DNA from: Klebsiella africana
GTDB taxonomy: Bacteria > Pseudomonadota > Gammaproteobacteria > Enterobacterales > Enterobacteriaceae
Reading direction: 5' to 3'
Assembly: GCF_020526085.1 (NCBI RefSeq)
Contig: NZ_CP084874.1
Coordinates: 2,542,001-2,606,000 of the forward strand
Length of the DNA: 64,000 bases
Under the pieces are notes generated by a model, which saw only the letters and a list, made by a program, of their open reading frames with translations, did no database searches and was not told the DNA's origin. This document shows, in pieces, positions 46,510 through 55,172 of the stretch. The translations under genes and the position numbers were made by a program. Numbering within the stretch: position 1 is the first letter of the stretch; each line of letters starts with the position of its first letter.

Positions 46510-47019
46510 TTACTTATTAAGATTTTTGTTGAAAAATGCAGTGATGTTATCGAACGGGATCTTGTCCATACGATCATATAAATCGACATGGGTAGCATTA
46601 TTTACAATCAGCAGCTCTTTTGGCTGATTTGCCGCTTCATAAGCCGTTTTGGAGAAGTAAAGCGAATGCGCCTTTTCACCATGGATGAACAGGATCGGGC
46701 GCGGAGAAATTTCCTTAATATAGGTCATGAGCGGGAAATTCATAAAGGCCATCGGCGTTGTCACGGACCATGAATTGCCAGAGTTGACGGCTCGGGGATG
46801 ATAGCCGCGTTTAGTCATGTAGTAGTCCGCATAGTCCACGAGGAACTGTGCTTCACCGCCCTTCAGTTTATTATAGGCTGGCTGGTATGCCGGTATGCCG
46901 GTATGCCGGTTTGCCGGTTTGCCGCAGCTTCCCTGCGCTGAAGACTCTTCTTCTCCTACGCCTGCTCGCGTTGTTCCGATGATACGGCCTTTTAACATTA
47001 CGCGGCTCATACCATGCAT
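46510..47019 (-). pseudogene. N-terminally truncated alpha/beta-hydrolase
   Basis: 169 readable residues. The C-terminal 120 match the DltD/YcjY-like dienelactone-hydrolase group well (PAYNKLKGGEAQFLVDYADY, ISPRPILFIHGEKAHS, ATHVDLYDRMDKIPFD with the catalytic His), but the nucleophile Ser half is missing upstream. A five-unit octamer repeat (46884-46923) interrupts the N-terminal part, and the residues before it (GTTRAGVGEEESSAQGS) do not fit the family. It is therefore a gene remnant, or a gene subject to slippage at the repeat. No partner gene is evident. Confidence 0.65.
46884..46923. repeat. Five tandem octamers
   Basis: GGTATGCC three times then GGTTTGCC twice, head to tail, 40 bases. 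Eight is not a multiple of three, so gain or loss of a unit changes the reading frame of the hydrolase sequence that contains it. Confidence 0.85.
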
Positions 47020-47128
47020 GATCTTTGCTATCCTCCCGCTACGAGAGTGGAATAGCCGAACCTTTATCCAAGCCCTGAACCACGAGGTTTTACGGCGCGC
47101 TGGTTAGTGACAACGTCACAGCAGCGCA

Positions 47129-47902
47129 CTAAAGATGCTCCTCTTCATCCAGAGAAATCACCTGAATGCCAGCATTACGATACGCCTGAACGTCATCAGG
47201 CAGACGATCCACCACTACGGTGTCAATGCGATCTGCTGCGGTAAATTGGGCAAGCGAGGTGTTATTCAGCTTGCTGTAGTCGCAGACAATAATCACCTGA
47301 CTGGCGTGTTCCACCATGCCGCGTTTCGTTTCTGCCAGCATGATATCGGCCACGCAGGCGCCGTGTTTCAGCGACAGCGAATTGGTGCCCATAAATGCTT
47401 TATCGACGTTTAGTGTGTCGAGAATGGAACGTCCGTTGATCGCCACCACGCAGTGGTATCCCTTCTTAACGATCCCCCCCAGCAGAATCGTTTGAATCGA
47501 GGCACTGGCCTCAAGCTCCCGGGCGATTTGGTAATCATTGGTAACCACCGTGACGTTCTGTCTGTCACGAATATTGCGCGCAATATGCAGCGTCGTGGTA
47601 CCGGTATCCAGCACGATAATATCGCCATCCTCAACCAGCGCCGCCGCGCGCTGGCCGATCCGTTCTTTCGCGCTGAGGTTAACAATTTCGCGGGCGTCCG
47701 ACGCCTGTTCGAAGCTCGCCCGGGTACGAAGAACGGCTCCGCCGTGGGTTCGGGTCAGCAACCCCTCCTCTTCCAGCTGGCGGAGATCGGCACGAATGGT
47801 AGCACCAGATACATTAAAGACGTCACACATCTCAGAAACAGCAACTTTGCGTTTTTCCCTGAGAATACCGAGTAACTTCTCCTGTCTTTCTTCTGCAAAC
47901 AT
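47129..47902 (-). CDS. DeoR-family regulator of the sugar locus (minus-strand arm)
   Basis: 257 residues. DeoR winged HTH at the start (EERQEKLLGILREKRKVAVS, VSGATIRADLRQLEEEGLL, THGGAVL), then the sugar-phosphate-binding isomerase-like domain (about 75-245: DIIVLDTGTTTLHIARNI, TVVTNDYQIARELE, TSLAQFTAADRIDTVVVD). It probably represses its own operon (aldolase, FGGY kinase, regulator) until a phosphorylated sugar binds. It is the last gene of the minus-strand arm, 61 bases after the kinase gene. Confidence 0.9.
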   Translation of the reverse strand: MFAEERQEKLLGILREKRKVAVSEMCDVFNVSGATIRADLRQLEEEGLLTRTHGGAVLRTRASFEQASDAREIVNLSAKERIGQRAAALVEDGDIIVLDTGTTTLHIARNIRDRQNVTVVTNDYQIARELEASASIQTILLGGIVKKGYHCVVAINGRSILDTLNVDKAFMGTNSLSLKHGACVADIMLAETKRGMVEHASQVIIVCDYSKLNNTSLAQFTAADRIDTVVVDRLPDDVQAYRNAGIQVISLDEEEHL

Positions 47903-47963
47903 TCTGCCTCTCTCTTGTTTACTACACGTTACGCGCGTCGCGGCGCTGGCTTACCTTTGCGTA

Positions 47964-49469
47964 TCAATCGGGTCCTACGCTGAGCGCATCCAGCCTGTCG
48001 TATAAGGCGGCGGATTGCCGGTACAGCGTATCAAAAAGCTCGCAGCAGGCCTGGTAATAATCCCGCAGACAGGGATCCGGCGAGATCAGTTTGTCGAACT
48101 GCACCGTTTGCCGCACGCCGCTGGCAAAATCGGCGTACAACCCTACGCCAACCCCGGCGATAATACCGCATCCGGTGACGCCATTCTCCTGATTACGCGT
48201 AGATAATATTGGGAGATTGTACGCTGCGGCTTTGATTTCAAGCCACAACGGGCTGCGCGCGCCGCCGCCGGAAGCGATCATTTGTTGCGGATACTGCCCG
48301 CACTTCTGCAACTGTCGAAGATTGCGCCAGGACGCGAAGGCCACCCCTTCCAGAACGGCGCGGAATAAATGACCGCGGCAATGCTTGCGCTGCAGGCCAA
48401 AAAACTGTGCCCGCGAGTTCGTGTGTTCGGCCAGACGTTCTCCCGTCAGATAGGGAAGAAACAGCAGCCCTTCTGCCCCCGCCGGCACCGCCGCCGCTTC
48501 CTGTAAAAGCTGTGGATGCGTAATCTGGTTATCGGCAAGCGCCAGCCGCGCCCAGCGGACGGCATCGCCGCCGGCATCGAGGATGGTAAATCCGCCCCAG
48601 GCGGCGTTGGCAAGATGAAGATTATTAACCAGCGGATGGTGTAACGGCCGCGGCGACACCACCGTTATCAGCGTCGACGTGCCGGTTGAATCAGACGCCA
48701 TCCCCGGTTCATACACACCCGAGCCCAGCAGAGAGGCCGCCATATCCGACGTCCCGGCAACCACCGGGATACCCGCCGGCAGGCCCGTCAGGTCGGCTGC
48801 ACGCGGCGTCACCTGGCCGATTACGTCGCTGGAAAGTTTAATCTCCGGGAGCTGGTCGACCCGTAGACCAAACGTTTCGCAGGCTTGCGAAGACCAGCTA
48901 CGGGTTTCGCTGTCCATCAGGAAATAGCACGACGCTTCGCTATAATCGGTCGCCATGGCACCGGTCAGCATGAAATTAATATAGTCCTTCGGCATTAATA
49001 CGTTGGCGAGCTGTGACCAGCGTTCCGGATAATGTTCGCGCCACCAGGCTAACTTGAAAGCGGGCCAGGCTGCCGCGGGCGGATTATTCAAATGCGCCAG
49101 CCACTTTTCCCAACCTTCGCGCGCGTTAAAGGCGTCAACCTGCGGCTGGCTGCGCTTATCATTCCACAGCAGCGCCCTATCCTCCACCAGCTCGCCACGG
49201 TCGTCCAGCAGGACGGTGCCGTGCATCTGTCCGCAGGCACCAATAACCGCAATCTGCGCTGCCGTTTCAGGATAGCGGTAAAGCACTTCGCGTATACAGT
49301 CGCAGGCGGCCTGCCACCATAAAGACGGGGCCTGTTCTGACCAACCCGCACGCGGCGTGGTTTGCTCATACTCTCTTTGCGCAAAGCCGATCATCGCGCC
49401 GTCAATGCGCACAATAGCGGCGCGGGTACTGCCAGTGCCAACATCAATCGTGAGTATTTTATCTTTCAT
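47964..49469 (-). CDS. FGGY-family carbohydrate kinase
   Basis: 501 residues from MKDKILTIDVGTGSTRAAIV, with GGAG about eight bases upstream; an in-frame ATG 11 codons earlier is unlikely. Domain I (about 1-250) contains the nucleotide loop DVGTGSTRAA and GACGQMHGTVLLDDRGELV; domain II (about 255-490) has GTSDMAASLLGSGVYEPGMA and SGGGARSPLWLEIKA. Xylulokinase-type proteins of this family phosphorylate ketoses or alditols. Its partners, a DeoC-type aldolase in the same operon and the epimerase/PfkB kinase in the divergent arm, indicate catabolism of an uncommon sugar. Substrate not predictable. Confidence 0.9.
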   Translation of the reverse strand: MKDKILTIDVGTGSTRAAIVRIDGAMIGFAQREYEQTTPRAGWSEQAPSLWWQAACDCIREVLYRYPETAAQIAVIGACGQMHGTVLLDDRGELVEDRALLWNDKRSQPQVDAFNAREGWEKWLAHLNNPPAAAWPAFKLAWWREHYPERWSQLANVLMPKDYINFMLTGAMATDYSEASCYFLMDSETRSWSSQACETFGLRVDQLPEIKLSSDVIGQVTPRAADLTGLPAGIPVVAGTSDMAASLLGSGVYEPGMASDSTGTSTLITVVSPRPLHHPLVNNLHLANAAWGGFTILDAGGDAVRWARLALADNQITHPQLLQEAAAVPAGAEGLLFLPYLTGERLAEHTNSRAQFFGLQRKHCRGHLFRAVLEGVAFASWRNLRQLQKCGQYPQQMIASGGGARSPLWLEIKAAAYNLPILSTRNQENGVTGCGIIAGVGVGLYADFASGVRQTVQFDKLISPDPCLRDYYQACCELFDTLYRQSAALYDRLDALSVGPD

Positions 49470-49522
49470 CACTAACTCCGGTGACGTCTTAAGGCGGGCC
49501 ATCAGGCCCGCGGTCTCTCAGT

Positions 49523-50236
49523 TTAATCGGCGTTCAGCTCGGGAAAACGTTCCGGGTGCTGCTCCAGTTCAGCCAGCACCTTGGTTACCGCGCCATGGCT
49601 CATACCAAAGCGGCGCACGCCAAGCTGGTACAGCGCGCGCACCGTGGCCAAATCGCGAATGCCTCCGGCGCCTTTGATATCGATTCGGCCTTTAAGCTGG
49701 TCGGCGATGATGCTGACTTTTTCCACCGTAGCGCCGGTGGGCGCCCAGCCGGTAGAGGTTTTGACCCACTTCATCCCCACCTCTACGGCAATTTCACACA
49801 CGCGGCGAATCTGCTCCTCATTGAGATAGTGCGTTTCAAGTATCACTTTGGCCGGTACCGGGGCAGCGGCTTCCACCACGCGGCGCAAATCTTCGCGGAC
49901 ATAGTCATAATCGCCAGAGAGCACTTTGCCGATATTCACGACCATATCCACTTCACGGGCGCCGTCGGCAATCAGCTGCCGCACTTCCTGAACCTTGGTA
50001 TCGGTGGCATGCCCGCCGCCGGGAAAGCCGACCGGCCCGCCAATCATCACCTCTCCCGTCCCCTGCTGCGGCAGCAACGTACTCAGAAAACGCGTCCAGC
50101 AAGGTAGAACGTGGACGGAAATAATGTTGTAGCGGGTAGCCAGCTCGGCGCAGGCGCGAACGTCCGCTTCGGTACTGGTGGCCTGGACTGCGCTCAGATC
50201 AACTAAACGTGCAAAACGACGGGTTGTTTCATTCAT
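49523..50236 (-). CDS. DeoC/LacD-type class I aldolase
   Basis: 237 residues from MNETTRRFARLVDLSAVQAT; the frame is open 12 codons further but AGGA fits this ATG. It has the DeoC fold: DVRACAELATRYNIISVHVL, VMIGGPVGFPGGGHATDTKV, Schiff-base lysines in MKWVKTSTGWAPTGATVEKV and IDIKGAGGIRDL. Family members cleave deoxyribose 5-phosphate or related sugar phosphates to acetaldehyde-, dihydroxyacetone- or glyceraldehyde-type products. It differs from housekeeping DeoC in length and loops. First gene of the minus-strand arm, directly facing the divergent regulator gene. Confidence 0.88.
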   Translation of the reverse strand: MNETTRRFARLVDLSAVQATSTEADVRACAELATRYNIISVHVLPCWTRFLSTLLPQQGTGEVMIGGPVGFPGGGHATDTKVQEVRQLIADGAREVDMVVNIGKVLSGDYDYVREDLRRVVEAAAPVPAKVILETHYLNEEQIRRVCEIAVEVGMKWVKTSTGWAPTGATVEKVSIIADQLKGRIDIKGAGGIRDLATVRALYQLGVRRFGMSHGAVTKVLAELEQHPERFPELNAD

Positions 50237-50312
50237 GGTTTTATCCTGCTCTTTGTTTTTAATTGCTTTCATTTAATGCTCTTATCTGGCCTTAATCCAT
50301 TTAAAAACGCAT

Positions 50313-50359
50313 CAAATGAAAATAACGTGATCAAATTAGCATTTTTTTATTTTCATTTG
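50313..50359. promoter_or_regulatory. Divergent-promoter inverted repeat
   Basis: CAAATGAAAATAA (50313-50325) and its exact complement TTATTTTCATTTG (50347-50359), separated by 21 bases, in the 400-base gap between the aldolase and regulator genes. A spaced palindrome in this place is a likely operator for one of the two DeoR proteins. T-rich GTTTGTTTTTG repeats follow at about 50450-50470. Confidence 0.55.
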
Positions 50360-50635
50360 TTTTTAATTAGCAGGCATGAAATGAACGCTACCCTTGCAGA
50401 GTGGGCGTAATCGGGCATAAACGGGCGCAAAGACACTATTGCATTTATTTTTGTTTGTTTTTGTTTATGCCTGAATAACGGACGAAATAGCGAAAACCGC
50501 TGGCGAAAGTGATGCGAAATGCGGGCGCTATCACAGTGTTCGGCTGCGGAAAGCTTGCCTTCGTGGGACATTCCCGAGGTCTCAACGCCCTGCGTAAGGG
50601 AACGTTAATCTGATTATGTACTTCAGGAGAGAGCT

Positions 50636-51436
50636 ATGTTGCCGCTGGAACGTCATCGTTTGATTGTTGAACTGCTGGGCCAACGCGGCGTCATGCGCGT
50701 GAATGAGATTGCGCAAGCGACTCGGGTCTCCAGGGAAACGATTCGCCGAGATCTGAGCGAGCTGGAACGCAAAGGCATCTTAACCCGGAGCCACGGCGGA
50801 GCGCTGGCGGCGGAAAATCCGCTGCCGGCGTCCCGGGCGGCGGCATCCGCCCTGCCAGTCGAAGATAGCCAGGGCAGCTTTCAGCACAGAACGCTGCTGC
50901 ACAGCGAAGGCAAAATGCGCGTGGCCCGTAAAGCACTGCAGTTTCTCCAGCCGGGACAGACCATTGTCCTGGACGGCAGCAGCACCAGCTGGTTTTTGGC
51001 CCGGCAGATGCCGGAGATGGCGTTAACGGTGATTACGCCCTCCATTCGCATCTTACAGACCCTGATGAGCCGACGCTCGTTGCATCTCATCGGGCTGGGG
51101 GGCGATTTCTCCCCGACCGAAGAGTCGTTCTTCGGGGAAACCGCCTCACGAACGCTGCGCGAGTATGCCATCGATACGCTCTTTTTCTCCTGCCAGGGGC
51201 TGGAGCGCGATAGCGGCTTGTATGCGGGTACGCAAGCCCATGCCGCCCTGCTGAAACAGATGCTGCTCGCCGCCCGTCAGACCGTGGCATTGGTCGACGG
51301 CAGCAAGCTGGGGCGAACAGGCGTCGCGCGCGTCGGCGGGCTGGGCGAGCTGGACTGTCTGGTGACCGAAAAGTTTGTTGACCCGCTGCTGGAAAAAGAG
51401 ATGACCTGGCATAACGTCAGCCTGCACATCGCCTGA
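50636..51436 (+). CDS. DeoR-family regulator of the sugar locus (plus-strand arm)
   Basis: 266 residues. HTH: LIVELLGQRGVMRVNEIAQA, RVSRETIRRDLSELERKGIL, SHGGAL. The effector domain has TIVLDGSSTSWFLARQMPEM, GLGGDFSPTEESFFGETAS and VDGSKLGRTGVARVG. A 40-residue insert after the HTH (AAENPLPASRAAASALPVED) is longer than usual. CAGGAGAGAG precedes the ATG. It opens the plus-strand arm and probably represses epimerase, kinase and permease genes downstream, perhaps through the 50313-50359 palindrome. Distinct from the DeoR gene at 47129. Confidence 0.9.
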   Translation: MLPLERHRLIVELLGQRGVMRVNEIAQATRVSRETIRRDLSELERKGILTRSHGGALAAENPLPASRAAASALPVEDSQGSFQHRTLLHSEGKMRVARKALQFLQPGQTIVLDGSSTSWFLARQMPEMALTVITPSIRILQTLMSRRSLHLIGLGGDFSPTEESFFGETASRTLREYAIDTLFFSCQGLERDSGLYAGTQAHAALLKQMLLAARQTVALVDGSKLGRTGVARVGGLGELDCLVTEKFVDPLLEKEMTWHNVSLHIA

Positions 51437-51545
51437 GTACACCGTCATGACGTGACGGTTAATACGCGCAATGTCGAAACGCTGCTTACCGCGGCAGGGC
51501 CAGACTTTGCCTGAAATCAGCCACTACCGGAATAAATGAGGCCTT

Positions 51546-52235
51546 ATGCGTTATTACCTTTCTCCCTCGCTGATGTGTATGGACATGATGAAGCTAACGG
51601 AACAGCTGCACTTTTTAAACAGCAAAGCCGACAGGCTGCATGTCGACATCATGGACGGGCACTATGTCAAAAATCTGGCGCTGTCGGCCAGCTTTGTAGC
51701 GCAGATCCGTCCCTACACCTCGCTTCCCATCGATGTCCACCTGATGGTCGAAGAGCCCGCCTCGTTTATCCCGGCGCTGATAGACGCCGGCGCAGACGCC
51801 ATTTCACTGCATCCGGAAACCATCTGCCGCGAAGCCTTCCGGATCATCAATCTGCTTCGTCAGGCAGGGAAAAAGGTGGGCATGGTGCTTAATCCCGCCA
51901 CGCCGGTTGAGAGCATCCAGCACTATCTGCATCTGCTCGATAAGGTCACGGTGATGACCGTCGACCCAGGCTATGCCGGTCAGCCGTTTATTCCTGAAAT
52001 GCTCGCCAAAATCACGCAGCTTCATCAGCTCAAAGAGACCGGCAGCCTCCGCTTCTTGCTGGAAGTCGACGGCTCCTGTAACCGCAACACCTACCGCGCG
52101 CTGCTGAGCGCCGGGGCGCAGATATTGGTGATGGGCAGTAGCGGTTTATTCCGCCCGGACATGCCCATCGAGCAGGCCTGGGAAACCATGTCCCGCGATC
52201 TGTCCGCCGCGCTGCGCGCCCCCGAACTGGTATAG
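51546..52235 (+). CDS. Ribulose-/allulose-phosphate 3-epimerase (AlsE-like)
   Basis: 229 residues. TIM-barrel epimerase marks: SPSLMCMDMM start, metal ligands in DRLHVDIMDGHYVKN (Asp, His), VHLMVEEP, ISLHPET, VMTVDPGYAGQPFIPEML and LEVDGSCNR. It is closer to E. coli AlsE (D-allulose 6-phosphate 3-epimerase, 231 residues) than to Rpe: both begin with SPSLMCMD and share the PGYAGQPFIPEML pattern. It should invert C3 of a ketose phosphate produced by one of the two kinases. It is followed by the PfkB gene after eight bases. Confidence 0.9.
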   Translation: MRYYLSPSLMCMDMMKLTEQLHFLNSKADRLHVDIMDGHYVKNLALSASFVAQIRPYTSLPIDVHLMVEEPASFIPALIDAGADAISLHPETICREAFRIINLLRQAGKKVGMVLNPATPVESIQHYLHLLDKVTVMTVDPGYAGQPFIPEMLAKITQLHQLKETGSLRFLLEVDGSCNRNTYRALLSAGAQILVMGSSGLFRPDMPIEQAWETMSRDLSAALRAPELV

Positions 52236-52243
52236 AGGAGCGA

Positions 52244-53188
52244 ATGATGTCAGGAAAAGTCTGTGTTTTTGGGTCATTCAATTTCGACATGGTCGCCCGG
52301 GTGGATCGCTTTCCGGTACCCGGCGAGTCGTTAGTGGCCTGCGGAAGTATAACCAGCGCCGGGGGTAAAGGGGCGAACCAGGCCACCGCCGCGCTGAAAG
52401 CGGGGGCAAACGTCCACTATATCGGCAAGATCGGCAATGACACCTTCGGCCATTTTGCCCGCCGTCATCTGAAAGGCGTGGGCTTCAATGCCGTGACGCT
52501 GCTGGTTGCCGAAGAGGTCCCCACCGGCAATGCGCTGATTTATGTTGCCGGCAACGATGCCGAAAACATGATTGCTGTCGATCCCGGCGCGAATATGACG
52601 GTGACCGAGGATGAAATCGCCAGCTGTATTCCCGCTATCGGCTGCGCGGATGTGGTTCTGGTTCAGCTGGAGAACAATCTTTCCGCCATTGAACAGGTCG
52701 TAGACGCCGGCAAACAAGCCGGGGCCCTGGTGATGCTCAATCCCGCGCCCTGGCAGCCCGTTGAGCGCGCCCTTCTTAGCAAAGTGGATTTACTTACACC
52801 GAACGCCACGGAGGCCGGGTTAATGACCGGACGCCGGGTTGACAGTCTGGCGGCCGCGGCTGAGGCCGCCGACGTGTTGCATGCTCAGGGCGCGCGCAAC
52901 GTCATTATCACTCTCGGCGCCAGCGGCGCCCTGCTGAGCGAGCAGGGGGTGAAATCCCCTATTCCCTGCTTTCCTTCTCACCCCCGAGACACTACCGGTG
53001 CGGGCGATGCCTTCAACGGCGCCCTGGCGGCGCGGCTGGCCTGCGGGGAACCGCTGCAGGCCGCAGCTCGATTCGCCGCGGCCTATGCCGCCGTCAGTGT
53101 CGAAAAGCAAGGCGCTTCATCTTTACCTGAGTACCTGGAGGCACAGGAACGGCTTCTCCGTGCCACCGCTGATTATGAAATGGCATAA
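52244..53188 (+). CDS. PfkB/ribokinase-family sugar kinase
   Basis: 314 residues. Start region MSGKVCVFGSFNFDMVARVD, with GAGGAG upstream (the second ATG, 52247, is also possible). PfkB signatures: SAGGKGANQATAALKAGANV and RDTTGAGDAFNGALAARLAC with the catalytic Asp. The ribokinase-like middle region includes NMIAVDPGANMTVTEDEI and TPNATEAGLMTG. It phosphorylates a sugar taken up by the permease encoded next. It is a different subgroup from Salmonella DeoK. Resembles the kinase domain of the DeoR-PfkB fusion at 12887, both of which carry the N-terminal GSFN motif. Confidence 0.9.
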   Translation: MMSGKVCVFGSFNFDMVARVDRFPVPGESLVACGSITSAGGKGANQATAALKAGANVHYIGKIGNDTFGHFARRHLKGVGFNAVTLLVAEEVPTGNALIYVAGNDAENMIAVDPGANMTVTEDEIASCIPAIGCADVVLVQLENNLSAIEQVVDAGKQAGALVMLNPAPWQPVERALLSKVDLLTPNATEAGLMTGRRVDSLAAAAEAADVLHAQGARNVIITLGASGALLSEQGVKSPIPCFPSHPRDTTGAGDAFNGALAARLACGEPLQAAARFAAAYAAVSVEKQGASSLPEYLEAQERLLRATADYEMA

Positions 53189-53224
53189 ACCCTACTGTAT
53201 AAAAACCATTAAGAGGATAGCTCA

Positions 53225-54559
53225 ATGAGTACGCTAATTACGGATAAGGTTGATACCGCAGCGGTCCAGAAAGAAAAACTGGACACCAGTGCGTATTTAC
53301 CCCATACCCCCTGGCTGCAATTTTTACTGGTCTGTTGCCTGTTTGCGCTATGGGGGATGGCGGGCAACCTGAATGATATTTTGATCGCCCAGTTTAAAAA
53401 GGGCTTCGATTTAACGGATACCCAGACGGCGCTGGTGCAGTCGATATTTTTCCTCGGCTACTTTTTTGTCGCCCTGCCTGCGGCGGCGCTGATTAAGCGT
53501 TATTCCTATAAAGCGGCGATTATTATCGGGTTGTGCCTGTACGCCCTCGGCTGCTTCCTGTTCGTTCCCGCCGCACAGATCATGACCTACGGCGCGTTCC
53601 TCGCCTGCCTGGGGGTGATCGCCTGCGGACTCTCTTTTCTGGAAACGTCGGCAAATACCTACTCCAGCCTGCTGGGCCCGATTCAGTCCTCCACCCAGCG
53701 CATTAACTTTTCGCAGATCTTCAACTCGCTGGGCGTGATTTCCGGCGTGCTGATTGGCCAGGTGATGGTCTTTGGCGAAAACGATCCGAGCCATGAACAA
53801 CTGCTGGCGATGCCCGCCGCCGCCGCAGATGTGGCACGCCATCAGATGGTCGGTCAGGTGGTCGGGCCCTATCTAATTATCGGCTCCGTACTGGTGGTGC
53901 TGGCGCTGGTGTTCGTGTTTATTAAATTTCCGTCGTGCAAGGGCACGCTCTCTCAACAACAGCAACTCCCGACGGAAAGCATGGGGCCGACGCTGAAACG
54001 CCTGTTTGCTATCCCGCGCTTTCGCCTCGGGATCCTATCGCAGTTTTTGTACGTCGGCGCCCAGGTTGGCGTATGGAGCTTCACGATTCGCTTTGTGCAG
54101 CTCGTGCAGCAGGGCACCAGCGAGCATTCCGCGACTTACTGGCTGCTGGCTTCGCTGGTGATTTATGCCGTGGGTAAAACCGTAGCCACCTGGTTGATGA
54201 ACCGCCTGAATCCGGCAATGCTGCTCGGTACCTTTGCCCTGGCCGCCACCGCCCTTTTACTGATTGCCGTATTCAGCAGTTCAATGCTGGCGGTCTATGC
54301 GCTCATTCTGGTCAGCTTCTGTATGGCGCCATGCTGGCCGACGAACTTTGGTCTGGTGATCAAAGGAATGGGGAAAGATACCCAGACCGCAGGCTCGATC
54401 GTGGTGATGTCGATTATCGGCGGGGCCGTTATTCCGCTGGTGATGGGCATTATTTCGGATATGAATGGCGGCAATATGCAAATCGCCTTTGTCGCTCCGC
54501 TTCTGTGCTTTGTGTATGTCGCTTTCTACGGCTTCTGGTGCGTGCGTAAGGGGGTATAA
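53225..54559 (+). CDS. FucP-like sugar:H+ symporter
   Basis: 444 residues, twelve helices. FucP/GluP-type features: QFLLVCCLFALWGMAGNLND, LVQSIFFLGYFFVALPAAAL, SFLETSANTYSSLLGPIQSS and FCMAPCWPTNFGLVIKGMGK. These symporters take up fucose, glucose/galactose or deoxyribose. Its placement after a PfkB kinase resembles the deoQKPX layout of Salmonella, but the kinase, epimerase and aldolase types differ. AAGAGGATAG lies upstream of the ATG. It probably imports the sugar for this locus. Confidence 0.9.
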   Translation: MSTLITDKVDTAAVQKEKLDTSAYLPHTPWLQFLLVCCLFALWGMAGNLNDILIAQFKKGFDLTDTQTALVQSIFFLGYFFVALPAAALIKRYSYKAAIIIGLCLYALGCFLFVPAAQIMTYGAFLACLGVIACGLSFLETSANTYSSLLGPIQSSTQRINFSQIFNSLGVISGVLIGQVMVFGENDPSHEQLLAMPAAAADVARHQMVGQVVGPYLIIGSVLVVLALVFVFIKFPSCKGTLSQQQQLPTESMGPTLKRLFAIPRFRLGILSQFLYVGAQVGVWSFTIRFVQLVQQGTSEHSATYWLLASLVIYAVGKTVATWLMNRLNPAMLLGTFALAATALLLIAVFSSSMLAVYALILVSFCMAPCWPTNFGLVIKGMGKDTQTAGSIVVMSIIGGAVIPLVMGIISDMNGGNMQIAFVAPLLCFVYVAFYGFWCVRKGV

Positions 54560-54560
54560 C

Positions 54561-54950
54561 ATGCGCGAACTTATCAACACGATTGCTCATATTGGCTATC
54601 AGGTCAGTGACTTAACGCGTTCGCTTGCCTTCTATGAACCGCTGGGATTTCAGCGCCAGCAGCGGTTCAGCAAACCCTCACCGCAGGGCACAATAGAAGT
54701 CGCGTTCCTGGAAATGGCGGGCGCCGTGCTCGAGCTGTACCAGCTTCCCGCTGGAACGCCCTTTGATGCCCCTCGCTGCGGTATCGATCATCTGGCGCTG
54801 GAAGTCAGCGATCTGGATGCGGTGCAACAGCGGCTGGCAGAGCTCGGTTATCCGATCGACGAAGGGCCAACAGAAGAAGACAACGTGCGCTTTCTGCTTA
54901 TTCGCGGCCCCGATGGCGAACGGCTTGAGTTCGATGCCTGTCAACACTAA
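54561..54950 (+). CDS. VOC-family protein at the end of the sugar operon
   Basis: 129 residues from MRELINTIAHIGYQVSDLTR, one base after the permease stop and translationally coupled to it. The VOC fold shows metal ligands His in TIAHIGYQV, Glu in AVLELYQLP, His in GIDHLALEV and Glu in ERLEFDACQH, all four intact, so a glyoxalase- or epimerase-type metalloenzyme is likely. Within this locus it could be an isomerase or a lactone/aldehyde-handling enzyme acting on a sugar intermediate. Terminated by the hairpin at 54977-55005. Confidence 0.85.
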   Translation: MRELINTIAHIGYQVSDLTRSLAFYEPLGFQRQQRFSKPSPQGTIEVAFLEMAGAVLELYQLPAGTPFDAPRCGIDHLALEVSDLDAVQQRLAELGYPIDEGPTEEDNVRFLLIRGPDGERLEFDACQH

Positions 54951-54976
54951 GCGGCAGAGCTGATCCCCCTTCTCTC

Positions 54977-55005
54977 TTTTAGACCCGGTTACCACGGGTC
55001 TAAAA
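54977..55005. terminator. Terminator at the end of the sugar operon
   Basis: TTTTAGACCC-N9-GGGTCTAAAA, perfect ten-base arms, flanked by T- and A-rich ends, so it acts in both directions. Confidence 0.85.
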
Positions 55006-55172
55006 GATAACTTCCTATGACTATATCGCCGCCGCCGGCCTCTCCAGCCCATTGTGCAATGTTACAAAATTGCTTCTGTTTTGTTGATTTTCTATTGTGA
55101 GCCATTCGGCAATTTCCTCTCCTGAATTTCCCCAGACTACTCCTACTCAATACGCGTTATCAGGAGAGACAC

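Noticed and set aside
46439..46627. Short plus-strand frames near the hydrolase remnant
   Set aside because: Complement of the hydrolase C-terminus and non-coding flank; no start signals.
52244..54559. Assignment of the PfkB kinase and FucP-like permease as deoK and deoP
   Set aside because: The kinase sequence is a different ribokinase subgroup from Salmonella DeoK, and the locus has an epimerase and VOC protein but no DeoX.
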